Source of the DNA: Diplosphaera chodatii
Lineage: Eukaryota > Chlorophyta > Trebouxiophyceae > Prasiolales > Stichococcaceae
Assembly (NCBI GenBank): GCA_032358165.1
Contig: JAALGY010000033.1
Span: 3,782,001-3,846,000, forward strand
DNA length: 64,000 nt
Reading direction: 5' to 3'
Part shown: piece after piece, positions 1 to 15,812 of the stretch
Numbering within the stretch: the stretch's first letter is position 1
Layout of the letters: each line of letters begins with the position of its first letter
Notes under the pieces: model-generated
What the model was told of the DNA's origin: nothing
The model's database searches: none
The model's input: the letters and a program-made list of their open reading frames with translations, nothing else
Made by a program: the position numbers and the translations under genes

Positions 1-873
1 TCAGCGGCTGCTCCGGCAGCCGCATGCCCAGCGCCTGGCATGGCGGGGGTGCACAAGTCACGAGTGCTCCACCGCTGCGATGCTGGAATGGGGGTTAGCT
101 GGCTGACTCGGAGTGTGCTGCAGGGCAACTCGGTGATGGACATGCTGCCACCACTGCCTCGCCGAGAGTGTTTGCGCCTGTGAGGCGCAGGCCGCCGCCA
201 GCATGGGCTCCCTGAAGCCGCTGCGCTGCAGGGCCTCCAGGGACAGTTCCCTGCGACATGATAGGCAACCCGTCACCGTGTATGCAAACGCTCGAGTTGC
301 TGCCTGGAGTGCGAACAACAATGCTGGGTGGGCAAGCCATCAATGCTGCTGTTACACCGCTCACTGGGGCTGGAACTTGGCAGTGAGATCCGCAAAGTCC
401 CCCTGCAGCAGCGCCTGCGAGAGCCGCAGGTGGTCCAGGGGCGGCGGCGCAGCAGCGGGCGCCTCGTCTTGTGGCTCAGCATAGTGCGCCTGTGTTCAAC
501 AGCCAGCACGAGGTGGTCACGCCTGGGCCGGCAGTCGAGAGTGGCAATCAGGGCGTCACAGGAACGACGTGTTTCCTTGTGACGGCGCAGATGACGCCAG
601 GTGATCTGAACGTCATGTGGAGGACAGCAGCGCAGCGGGAAGGCACCTTGTTGCTGCTGCGGTCTCGAAGCGCACGGGCTGCTGTCGGCTCTGCTGTGCC
701 ATCCGACTGCACTGCCAGGCCGCTGGTCGCCGTACCGATGGCGCCGCCAGCTGCCTGCCCAGCTGCTGCTGCCGCCAGAAGCTTTGCGTGAGGGGCGGTG
801 GCGTCTGCGTCGACATCATCCTCATGGGAACTTCCCCGGGGGATGGCTGTCCGGTCTGCATGCGCAGCTGCAT
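1..873 (-). CDS. JmjC histone demethylase, KDM2/KDM7-like, N-terminal part (partial at left edge)
   Basis: Four exons join in phase: 873-736, 489-365, 250-178 and 34-1, running off the window. The joined product starts MQLRMQTGQPSPG and holds QALLQGDFADLTAKFQPQ, then ELSLEALQRSGFREPMLAAA and ALGMRLPEQPL. The order 'L..L...GFREP(I/M)L....LG(L/M)..P' is the segment that precedes the JmjC barrel in KDM2/PHF8-type lysine demethylases. The iron- and 2-oxoglutarate-binding core would lie beyond the edge and is not visible. The intron after residue block LAAACASQ would use a GC donor. If correct, the enzyme would be nuclear and remove methyl groups from histone lysines. The family call rests on a short stretch and on memory of the family; the start codon is a guess. 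It is divergent from spermidine synthase, about 1.1 kb away. Confidence 0.4.
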
Positions 874-1981
874 GCTGGGCCGCCACAGCTACGGCATCGG
901 CGGGTGTCGGGGTCGCCAAGGAGGTGCCAGTTTGCGCTACGGCCGTGTTGCCTTCCGACAGAGACACCCAGCCCATCACCGGCTAAAGCTCAGCCTACAG
1001 TGCCGCATGGCCTGCGCAAATGATGCAGCACGGTAAGCTCAGGCAGAGTGTGGGGAAGCCAGCACTGCACTTGTCAGACAACGTTAGCGTGACTGCAGAT
1101 GGGTCTGGTATGTATGTGCTGAATGACAAGGTTTGTGGATGCACTTGCCCAGCTGGCACGCACCCTACGGCAGTTCATCCTGGCGCCAGTTCAAGTGCAA
1201 CATGGCAGAACCACCAACACGCGCTAATCCTTGTGCTGCAGTGCGATAATATTCACAGCCATCGTTGAGGGCGCAAAGAGAGAAACACGGAGGGCTACGA
1301 CATGCAGGCCATGATGGTGCATTGCGACGCCGCAGCAACCCCCTCACGATGTGCGGTCGCATACAGAAACCTGCCAAGATCGCCGACACTGCAAGATAAA
1401 CAAATCAAAGCTGCAACACCGGAGGCTGAGTCTGAACTTTCAGGGGCTGAGCTCGTGTTGCAGTTCGTAAGTAACTGCAGGAATGCTCACCCTGTAGCAG
1501 AGCTGGCCATGCATTGCCGCCATGCGCGCCCCAGCACGAAGCACTTGGCGCTTTGTGCTTGTACTATCTTCACCAATTGCTGATCCTGATGTTGCACGAC
1601 AGCCTACTCTGACCTCGCGCAGTAGCTTTCCAGCTGTCGACACCATTCTGTTCACCAGGGCAGCCCAGCCTCGGCACATACCTTTGTGGCCGTCTCGCAT
1701 AGCCGCTGGCAGTCTCATCCTCAAGCCAGCCTTGCACAACTTTCAAGACTGTCAGCCGGGACGCTGCATTGTTCGCCAAGTGGCGGCTACAGCCGGCAGC
1801 AGCGGCGGACGGCCTCCTGCATTGTGAGGCCCTGCAGCTTGTTTCAATTTGTCAGCAATTGCTAACATATACCTCCTATGCATGACGTTTCATCGTGTTA
1901 CACAGGATCTATAAAGTATGCAAGAGTCGCCTCTCTACAGTTGACGCTTGATGGCGCTCTTGTTGATGCAGCACCGGCGGG
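874..1981. other. Intergenic region between divergent genes; no gene seen
   Basis: This stretch separates the start of the JmjC-like gene (-) from the start of spermidine synthase (+). I found no exon chain that keeps phase or resembles a protein family. It presumably carries both promoters and 5' leaders. The base composition is less GC-rich towards 1840-1960, just before the spermidine synthase start. Confidence 0.5.
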
Positions 1982-4307
<2,326 letters not shown>

Positions 4308-6025
4308 GTGCTGGCTGAATGCTTGCGGTAGAATCTTTGTAGAAGGTCAGATGACTTTCGGCCCCAGTCGAAAGCCGAGTTGATGGCATGCTGCAGCATT
4401 TGCATCGTTTACGGTCGCCGAGTCGAAGCCATTACGTCCCTTGGGGCACGGCGCAACATGCAGACGTGTGTTACAGCATCGACAGCCCTATGCTCCACTG
4501 CATTAGGCTTGGGATGGTAGACGATGTGTGAAGTACATAGGGCTTGCAGGCACTTGGCCTTAGCTGCTTTACGAAGTTACATACAACATAAGGTACAACA
4601 TGCTGCTGTACAAATGTCGATCCGTCCTTCATCCTTTCAGAAGCCCTGCACAGCACGACTTCGTTGTTCCTGTCTTTGCTGGCCTCCGCCGCAGACCCTG
4701 TGCTGGTCAGATGTCCAAGCATACTGTGCTAGGGGGCCGGTGCCCCGAAGTGTCATCGATGTGCACAGCACTAGGGCACACTGTGCCCCTGGCGGCAACA
4801 TTATCAGCACGGCCCAAGTGCTGCTTGCACTGGCCGTCACTGTATGGATTCCTCGGGGCCATATAGTACCCGACCCAGGTCCTGCGCACAGCAGGCCATA
4901 GCATACATGGTCGATGAACCTGACAGAGGGGCCGAGTCCCACCGATCATCACGACACACAATTCACATGAGACATGCAGGCATGCCCATCAGCACGCCAG
5001 GTGCGTGTGCACATACAGTTGCTGAAGACGCCCACCTAACACACTAGGCGCCTAAAGTACTGGATGTGTTACGTGACGTCAGAGAATTGGTAGCTGCAGA
5101 GGCGCAGCGTGCCTCCAAGGCTGCCAGATCTTGGACGCCATTCTCTCGGGCCTGCAGCGGCAGCAAGTGCCCTCATCACTGCCGCAAACAAATGTGCCTT
5201 GGGAGCTGCGAGTGTCGAGGCTATCAAACCAGAAATTGCAGCTGGGCTGCAGCACGTACGCAGGTGCAAGTGCAGGGTTGCAGTGCAAGGGTGACTGGAC
5301 GACTGTAGCGTGCACAGTGAGGTACGGGGTGCGCGGCATGAGCAAGCTGCCGACTGGCTGGCGTGAAAGTAGTGGCAACTCACATATGACAGGAACTACC
5401 TCATTGAGCTTTGTAAGCGCACGCGTCTCCTCCTCGCCGATCGCAGCTCCAGTCCTGAGGGCTTGCCCTGTACTGCTGGCTGAGCGTCGCTGCGGGGTCC
5501 AGCCGCGGCTGTGCTGCCTTGTGCACCTGCACGCACCTAGAATCAGCATAATCCACCAGGACTCATGCACATAGGAGAAAGTGACGCACAATGCAGGCAG
5601 CTGGTGAACGCAACAGCAGCGTCATGTTCTACCTGTGGATGATGCCAGCAACCGGTGAGCGCCTCTGCCATGGCGCCGGTACGCTACCGGTCAGTCATAG
5701 CAGGCCGCCGAAACGGCTTCTCTCGAAGGTGGAGGTTCAGGGTTGTGTCATGTGGCGATGGCGGTCATGCGACGACCTGAGTGACGAGCCACCGGAAGCT
5801 GAGGAAGTTCTTAGCGCTGCAGGGTGGCGACAAGACAACAGACGTTGCCGAGCCAACCACCAAAGCGCATTTCTGGATGGTCTAGACCAACGTGAGGCTT
5901 GTCTTCGACCGCTGTGTGCATCCTCAGCGCTGCAGCGCGTGTGTTACAGGCATACGCAGTGAATCTTGTATTGTAATACACCAGTACTCGCATTCTCGTG
6001 TGAACAAGTGTACACAGAGCTGAGC
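4308..6025. other. Intergenic region, 1.7 kb, no supported gene
   Basis: Between spermidine synthase and RPT3, both on the + strand. Some short frames look locally coding (for example around 5130-5290), but none extends into a phase-consistent exon chain and none matches a family I know. It should hold the 3' end of the upstream gene and the promoter of RPT3. Confidence 0.5.
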
Positions 6026-8544
<2,519 letters not shown>

Positions 8545-9144
8545 GACGGATGGACGTGCCGTGTGCACGTAGGAGCATGTCCAGCTCAAGCAGTGTGTTT
8601 CGTAGCGCGAAGTGTCTGCAGTCTTGACATTCGTTGCTGCAAGATGCTGCTGTTCAGCGTGTCGAACACAAGCTCGAACTGGCATTTCTCGGCATGCTTC
8701 CCTAACAGAAACAACAGTCGGACACAAGTAGCGTTCGGCATTTCCTGTACACTGAGCCCCTCCTTCCTGCTGCCACCAATCACCATTGCCATGCGCGGTG
8801 TGCTGTACCTTAGTCTGGCAGCAGGGCTGGCTGGCCTGCACAACACAAGGTGAAGTTGTAGAAGAGTGGAGACGTAAGCCACTGTAAGCGCTTGCACATG
8901 CAGCAGGCAACGCTGACACCTAGAAAGCATCCTCCCTGCGTATTTTCCCAGCAGTAGCATGCACAGTGTCAGCCAGGCGGTGTAGCACAAGCTATGCATC
9001 CTGCTCTCCGACAAGTGACCAACAGAAACTGCCATTGCGATGTGCACGCTGGCAAAGCAGCTGCCGGTGGTTTTTGCAGTATGTAGTGCCTGCAGCAGCG
9101 AATGGTGGTCTGACTGCGTAGATGTCCGCCCAAGCTACTGTCAC
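8545..9144. other. Convergent 3' flanks of RPT3 and the RhoGAP gene
   Basis: RPT3 (+) ends at the left and the RhoGAP-fold gene (-) ends somewhere in the right part. No separate gene is supported. The exact end of the RhoGAP coding sequence lies inside this interval or just right of it; reading through without splicing gives a stop at 8969. Confidence 0.45.
8883..8887 (+). terminator. Candidate TGTAA poly(A) signal for RPT3
   Basis: TGTAA is the known poly(A) signal of chlorophyte green algae (UGUAA in RNA). This copy lies about 340 bases after the RPT3 stop codon, a plausible 3' UTR length. The pentamer also occurs by chance, so this is suggestive only. Confidence 0.35.
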
Positions 9145-11970
9145 CTGAGGGCGTCCAGTAGACGCGGCGGGAGAGGGCGCCGTAGTTGCTGATGTAGAAC
9201 TCCAGCACCCGCGCCACCGAGGCCGTTTCCTCCTCGTTCTGCATGTCGGCAGGGGCAAACAGCATGTGAGGGACCGTCAAAAGCTGCAGATGGCAGTGGG
9301 GGCTGCACACGAGGAGACCGCCTTCCGTCGATTAATGTGCAAAGCTGAAACCGCGAGATAGTACCCCAATGGGGATGCTGTTCTACTGATATCACTGGAC
9401 GCGGGCGGTGTCTGGCAGGGTGGGTCTGCAGGTGGTGGCTGGTCACCAGGTCGCGGCGGACGGTGGCGGAGCCCGGCGTGCCCGGCGGGTCGGCGCCCGG
9501 CACCGCATCATCGTCGTCCAGCCCGTGGTGCGCCGGCTCGTCGCCCTCGGGCGCCGCCGAGTACACGCCGCCCTGCCAACGTGGCCACACGTCTGCTGAG
9601 CAACTCAAAGACGCCAGAGCTTCATCCAGATCAGCCCCCTGAACTGGCGCTGATGCGCGTCAGGCGCTGCTGCGTACTCGCGCAGTCCTCGCCGGCTGGA
9701 CAGCAGGTGAGAGCACAGCGAAGAGTTGACGTGTGCCGTCGCATGTCCACCATACATAAGGCTAGGGCTTTGGCACGGGTCACTGCAGTGAGGGCCTGCC
9801 GCCTCCGACCCCTTGGCCAGCCGCCGACAAAAAGCCATAATCATGCATGATGGAAAGTTCACGGCAGGCCCAGGAACTCGCCTTCTCCAGGGTCTTGGGC
9901 GGCGGCGGGTGCCACGCGAGCACCGGCGCCAGCGCCGCCGACAGCGAGCGCGCGTCCATCTCGTTGGTCGCCGCCTCCGCCGCGACGCGGTTGCCCAGCT
10001 CCAGCAGCAGCCACAGCGCGTTCAGGTTGGCCGCCGGCAGCTCCTGCAGGGAGGACCCAGCAGGGCAGTCAACAGCAAGAGGCTGTGAAAGCTTTGGCGA
10101 GCACAGCTCGAGTCGGGACAGCCCGGCCCTCAGCAAGGTCTGAGCTCAACACCTGACATATGTGCTCTGTCGGAGACATGAGCTGGGCTTGGCTGTCTTT
10201 CGGGGCGGCCTGACTGAGTATGGAGCTTACCATGAGCAGCGGCGGCGCCAGGGCGGCGGTGTCCGCAGATATAGCGCCCGCCTCGACGATACCCGGCAGC
10301 GTCCTGCAGTACAGCATTGTATACATGAGCTGCGAGGCCCTGTCCGCACATGTAGATGACGGAAGCACAAGGAGAATCACATGCAGCAGTACGGTGCAGA
10401 TTCCCTCATGCAAACCCAGTCATCAGTGAGGTCAGATGCCAGGAGAGCCTCACTTGTAGGTCAGCAGCGGCTCGGGCAGCGTCGAGAAGAACTGCTTGAG
10501 GACGTTGGCAATGACGTGCGGGCTGCTGCCGGGCGGCGGCAGGAAGCAGCCATGCGCGTCCTCGAAGCTGTTCAGCAGGAACGTCACCTGTGACACCATA
10601 AGATTCTGGTCAGAGGGTCGTCCGGGCAGTGTGCCACAGCACGTCAGCAGCAATGCTCCCTGACGACACTGGATTGCAGGCCCAGCCAGGCAGCATGCTA
10701 CTTGTGATTCTCTCCACTGTCATGAGCACAGGTCCACAGCGGCACTGAGTATGTGGGGTTGCTACACCCTCGTGCAAGCCTGTTCCAGTCTGTGAACCAT
10801 GGAGACGCTTCGATGACCGTGCAGGAAATGTTTAAATCTTGTATGCGTTTATCAAGGGAGTTGATTAAAGTGTAATTTTGTATTAATTAATATGTATTTG
10901 ACATAGAAAATTTTGAATTTTTTACTAAATTAAAAAAGGCTCACCAGGTCGGCGCCGGCCGCCTCCGAGAAGATGCCCTTGGTCTGCGGCGCGACGGTGG
11001 TGAGCGCGGCGCAGCACACCAGCACCGTGCGCGGCACGGGCCGCGTCCCCGCCTCCTGCCGCGCCAGCACCTGCCGGCAGCAGGCAGGCGCCTCAGCCGC
11101 AGGACAGTGCACAGCTGACGCCACGTCCTCCAGCTAGCTTGTTGGGACTGGTCCTCCATGGGCAGCCAGTGAGCTGCTTGCTGGGCTCTCGTGAGGCTCT
11201 GACTGTGGGCCGGCGGCTGAGCTTTGAGCGGCTGCATGCAACATCACGAACGTCACTGGATGCCGCAAGGGTTATAACCAACATGCAAGAGAGGGCTCCG
11301 CTGGCACCTCCACCTGCACCCGCACCCAGCGTGACTGTCAGTCCCGCAGTCAGCGCCAGCTAAGCAGGGGGCGGTGGACTGCAGCCCCACACCTTTTGCC
11401 CCCAGCAAACACTCGGTCGCAAGCTGGGCGGTCCCACTCAAAGTGCCAGGTGTCTGAGCGCTGCGGGCATGTCAGATGTGAACGATCAGTGAGGGCGCTG
11501 TCGCCCACCGTGATGGCGTCGCCCTTGAGCGCATTGGTGGCCTTGGACGAGGCGTTCCACACCCAGTTGCCGCCGGCGGTGGCGGCGCTGCCCACACGCT
11601 CTGCAGCCCCCAGGGCCGCCTTCTGCGCCTTGCCAAGAGCCTGCTGCTCGCGCGTCCAGTCCCGCTCGGCAGCCTTCTGCTTCACCTGCGCCGTCGCCTG
11701 CACGGTCGACTCGTACGCCTGCTGAGCTGCTTTCGCCGCCCTGTCCTTGAAGCTTGCGAGGCGGTCCTGCAGCGTGGGCGGCCGGCCGTCGTCACGCAGG
11801 CTGTTGAAGGCGCCAAACTCATTGGGGTTGCTGTCCGCGGCCGGCGCCGTGAAGTGGCCGCCACCCCCCGCCGTGGCTTCACAGGAGCACCAGGCGAATG
11901 GTGACGTTAACGACTTGGTACCCGCTGATGTGGCTATGCCCGGCAGCTCCCTTGGTGTGGGCATGTGCAC
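8969..11970 (-). CDS. RhoGAP-domain protein of the plant At5g61530-like type, arginine finger missing
   Basis: Exons in phase: 11970-11509, 11070-10945, 10587-10454, 10303-10231, 10043-9882, 9572-9447, 9238-9145 (then read-through to a stop at 8969, uncertain). An Ala/Lys-rich N-terminal helix region (FKDRAAKAAQQAYESTVQAT) precedes a RhoGAP fold: RPVPRTVLVCCAAL, VLKQFFSTLPEPLLTYK, LPAANLNALWLLLELGNRV and the helix around ALAPVLAWHP. RhoGAP proteins speed GTP hydrolysis by Rho/ROP GTPases. The position of the catalytic arginine in 'GIFR' is serine here (GIFSEAAG, about residue 189). The plant At5g61530 family also lacks that arginine, and the C-terminal LEFYISNYGALSRRVYW matches its end. The exon ending at 9882 uses a GC donor. 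Start and last exon are the weak points; the fold is clear. Confidence 0.8.
10830..10940. other. Very A+T-rich island inside a RhoGAP intron
   Basis: In the intron 10588-10944 of the RhoGAP gene, positions 10861-10940 have only 13 G or C in 80 bases (about 16 percent), against roughly 60 percent in the surroundings. The island begins seven bases inside the splice donor as read on the minus strand and fades out near 10830. No frame through it is coding. Composition resembles organelle DNA of green algae, so an inserted plastid or mitochondrial fragment is possible; its source was not determined. Confidence 0.75.
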
Positions 11971-13030
11971 CGCTGGCAGGTACGCAGCTGGTCAACATGG
12001 CGCATAGCGCCGATCGACAAGTTGTCAAGCTGCTCGGGTGCCGCCTGGGCGCTGTACGCTTTATGCATACCCGCTGAGTGTGATCATTAGGTTTCTGTTG
12101 AGGTGTATCGCAGAAGGACAGGGCAGGCCAATGATTTCCAGCACTGATCTCGTTTCGTGACCCATGCCTGCAATACGCTTTGTCATGCAGTCACAGCTGC
12201 CGACACGCACGTATAGAGCATGCATCACACAACAGGGCGTTGCCGAAGGCGTGCACCTGTGCCCTGGGTTCCGCTCATGCTTGACTGGTGCCAGAACAGA
12301 GTGCTGCTCACGCGGCCGTCGCTCGGCCCGCGCCTCCAAGCCTGTGACCAAGCGCTGGATGCTACCCTGTATTTGCGTAAATGGTGTAATTCAGTAGAGA
12401 TTGTCTGCTTGAGATGGTGGCCCACTGAGAACAGTGAAAACCCTGGCCATTGAGACAAGACTCAGCTCGCAGACCGGAACGAGTCGTCAGGTGCTTGGTC
12501 AACCGTCAGTGTCCATCACGTTGCTGTTGCTGGTCGTGCGATCAGAGTCATCATATCGAAGTGGGTTGAAAGCTCAATATTTGAGTCGATCTGTGCTAAC
12601 AAATGCTCCAAACTACCTGCACTCCCTGCTTGAGACTGCCTGTGCAGCATACCTGCACGTGATTGACGTTTGTATCGCCTCGCGCTCTAGATCGCGATCA
12701 AGCAGTGTTCATCTTTGTCGCCTGAGCGGGCCGCAGCGCTGCCGAGCAGCTGGCCGCAGCGCAGTGCAGCACTGCAGTGGAGGCGTGTGCGTCCCCCGTC
12801 TCTTGTTGTGCTGCTGATCAGAAGCATCACTGAAGCGTCGCCAGCCGTGAGCGGTGTCCAGCACGGGCCTGGGCTGGGCATCTGCAGCCTCACCGCAGGT
12901 TGCCGCAGACACCCACCTGGTGTGGTCCTGTGGCGTGAGCTACGGTGCTGCCCTGGAGTAGTCGTCGTTCTGCTCGCTCGGCGCCTGACACCACATCCAG
13001 CAGCAGCAACGCCCGCAGCTGCCCGCCGCC
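11971..13030. other. Intergenic region between divergent RhoGAP and YIPF genes
   Basis: No phase-consistent exons seen on either strand. Likely holds both promoters and possibly an unrecognised 5' exon of the RhoGAP gene, whose start is uncertain. Confidence 0.45.
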
Positions 13031-14898
13031 ATGGCGGAGTTCACGATGTCGTATGACCAGCTGCACTCCCGCAGCGGGCCGACCTCCACTGGCGGCGGCT
13101 CAGTGGGAAGGACATCACAGGTGGACCTCAACACAGACCGGCTGGACGCCGGACATGCGGCACGGCTTGCAATGCTGACATCCCACCACCCGGCCACCGC
13201 CACACATGCACAGGCATGCTTGCAAGCTCCAACCGGGTCTGGGACTCTCTCAGCATGTGCTGCGGCTTGGCAGGTGGAGTGGTACGACACCGGCGGCAGC
13301 ACGGCCTACTCGGCGGCGAACGAGTACGCGCCCTACAACCCAGCCTCGGCGCCCTCGGGCGCTGAGTACGGCAGCTTCGAGGACGAGCCGCCCCTCCTAG
13401 AAGGTATCTGTAAAATTTGTTTTTGTTGGTGGCACTGAAGAAACGGTCGGCCAGCTACAGCAGTGCACTCGCCGCTGTTGCCAGCGTTCTAGCTGACCAG
13501 GTGTGCAGCCTGGCGTGACGCCAGCTGTGACTGGCCTCGCAAGGCAGCACCAGCATCCGCACGCTCCTGTGCATGCAAGCTTGGTGGGTGGGAATTTATC
13601 GACACTGGGTGGGCCGCCTGCTGCAGAGCTGGGCATCGACCTGGGCGGCATCCTGCGCCGCACCCGGGGCGTGCTGATCGGCCGGCTGCGGGGGCCCGAC
13701 ATGGAGGAGCTGGATGTGGGCGGGCCGCTGCTGTTCTCGGCGATCCTGGGCGCCTCGCACCTGGTGGTGAGCGTCCTGCAGACTTCAAAACAATTCCCGG
13801 GGTCAAACTGCAGTAGTTATACATGAAGGAGCTGGACTGGACGGCCCGCTGCTGTGTTCAGTTGTTCAGGGGGGTTCGCACCAGGGGTGAGCGTCTGTTG
13901 GGTGTTTCCTCGCGGCTTTCTGTGTGGATGGTGACGACCCTGCGTCTGGAGCGTGCCACACTGGCTGCACACCATCTGCTGTGGTGCTGGTGCCAGTGCT
14001 GCCAGACCGCGTTGCTGAAGTGCTCATGCCAGTCATCAAGCAGGAAGTTGTGAAGGGGTTGTAGCTCCCCAGAAGCTGACTGTGCCTCTGACACGCGCAT
14101 GCAGTGGCAGGGCAAGGTGCACTTCGGGGTCATCCTGGGCTGGAGCGTGCTGGCCGCCATCGTGCTGTGGTGCGATTCTCTGCTGTGCAGCTGACTCACG
14201 AAGGACCCTCGCGCATGTCATGTTTCCACTGTAGGGGTCTGGAGTGGATGACCCCATGCATCCACCCGCAGCTTCCAATGCTGTAACAGCACCGGACAGA
14301 CACCACCCCTCGCACACACACGGAACAAGCTGATCTCTGTAGCACACCCTGAGTAACTGAGCCTACTTCACACCCTGTGCAGGTTTGTGGTGCGCAACAT
14401 CGCGGGGGACTCGCCGGACGTGCGCAAGTGCGACCTGTCGTCCTGCTACAGCTGCCTGGGCTACGCGCTGCTGCCCATGGTCGCCTTCTCGCTGCTGTCC
14501 ATCCTGCTGCCCAAGTGCGCACCACTGCCGCACCACGGGCACGACGTGCCGCAATGTGTTGGCCGAAAAGTCTGGTCGCTGTGCAAGGCCTGCAGGACGC
14601 CTGTCACCGGGCCAGAGTCGCTGGGCACTGGCAACAGCGGCGTTGGGCTGCGACACACTAGTCACGGCCACACCGCGTCACAGTCGCGGCTCGAGGAGTC
14701 TGACCTTCTGGGTGTGCGTGCGCCATCTGCAGGGGGTACATCGCGGCGGGGGCGGGGGCGGTGGTGTCGCTGTGGTGCGCCAGCCTGGCTTCGCGGCTGT
14801 TCGTGCGGCGGTCGCCGGTGCTGGTGCACTACCGCAACCTGGTGGCCTACCCCTGCCTGCTGGCGTACAGCGCCTTTGCGCTGCTGACGCTGTACTAG
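13031..14898 (+). CDS. YIP1/YIPF-family Golgi-ER membrane protein (YIPF5/7-like)
   Basis: Six exons in phase: 13031-13120, 13274-13403, 13627-13766, 14105-14169, 14383-14514, 14733-14898; about 240 residues. A polar Ser/Gly/Tyr-rich N-terminus leads to the family signature EDEPPLLEELGIDLGGI (residues about 65-85), where YIPF5/Yip1 proteins have 'ENEPPLLEELGI'. Then come about five hydrophobic segments: GGPLLFSAILGASHLVV, HFGVILGWSVLAAIVLWFVV, CLGYALLPMVAFSLLSILL, IAAGAGAVVSLWCA and a last one ending ALLTLY at the C-terminus. Yip1 proteins bind Rab GTPases and Yif1 and act in COPII budding and ER-Golgi traffic. The start is the first ATG in frame and gives the usual N-terminal length. Confidence 0.9.
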
Positions 14899-15812
14899 TT
14901 TGTGGGGCAGATTCAGGTGTCAGGGCTGCAGGCTGTGTGCTTTGTGATGTCCGTCCTTGCACAGGAACTGAACAGCAGTATATGTTTGCAACGGACCGTG
15001 TTCTCACTGTCCTTTTACATCAGACACTCCCATGTTCTTGCCAATCCCGACCCCGCAGTCTGCAGGCCGCTGCTCTCAAAAACCACCAACGATGACACTA
15101 CAGTACTTCGCTATGCAGATGGTCACTGAGCACATGTTGCAATGCTGATGGTGGATACCTTCATCACGCCAAAACAGGCCTCAACGCTGATGCCATGCAA
15201 TGCAGTACATGCAGAGTGGCGGGGCAGGCTTCCCAACTGCGGGACTACAGTAGCTGCCACTGCATGGCAATGCTGGTGTTCTGAGAGTCGTCGACGACTG
15301 TGGAGTAAAAAGTAAGCCGACGACACCAGCTGTGCTGCCTTATGAGACATCCCGCACCGAGGCAACATAAGCTCCACTATGGTGTTCAAGGCCACTGCTG
15401 CGAGTGATCAATGGGGACAACCATCATTCTGCAACCCGTGATGCACCCTGCCGAGACCTGCCTCAGATGCAGGATATGCACTCTTTGACTTGCTCGGATC
15501 ATCTGACACTGGTGGTCCGCAGTCTGCTGCCGTGGCAGCTTTTGACAGACAGTCGATTTGCCACCACTCTGCCAGTCCGCAGTTCTGGTGCTGCTCGCAT
15601 GCGGCTTTTGGTGTGGCCCAAAGTTGACGGACGTGACTAGAGGCGCGCACCCACTGTTCACATCAGGGCCTGATCCCTGGCTTCAATACCATGCAGGTCC
15701 ATCCCACACATTTTGGGCAGATCATTCTGCACAGCATGGCGTGTGCTCGCTGCCGCCAAACGGGTCCGGTGAGCGGCCAGAGTCTCCAGAGTCTCCAGGC
15801 GCAGCAGCAGCC
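14899..15812. other. Convergent intergenic region, no gene seen
   Basis: Lies between the stop of the YIPF gene (+) and the stop of the RPRD-like gene (-). Only short frames without family resemblance occur. Expected to contain two 3' UTRs. Confidence 0.5.

Noticed and set aside
548..979. 143-codon minus-strand frame beginning MMGWVSLSEGNT
   Set aside because: Its donor would put the next JmjC exon out of phase. The overlapping frame starting at 873 joins in phase and is preferred, though not certain.
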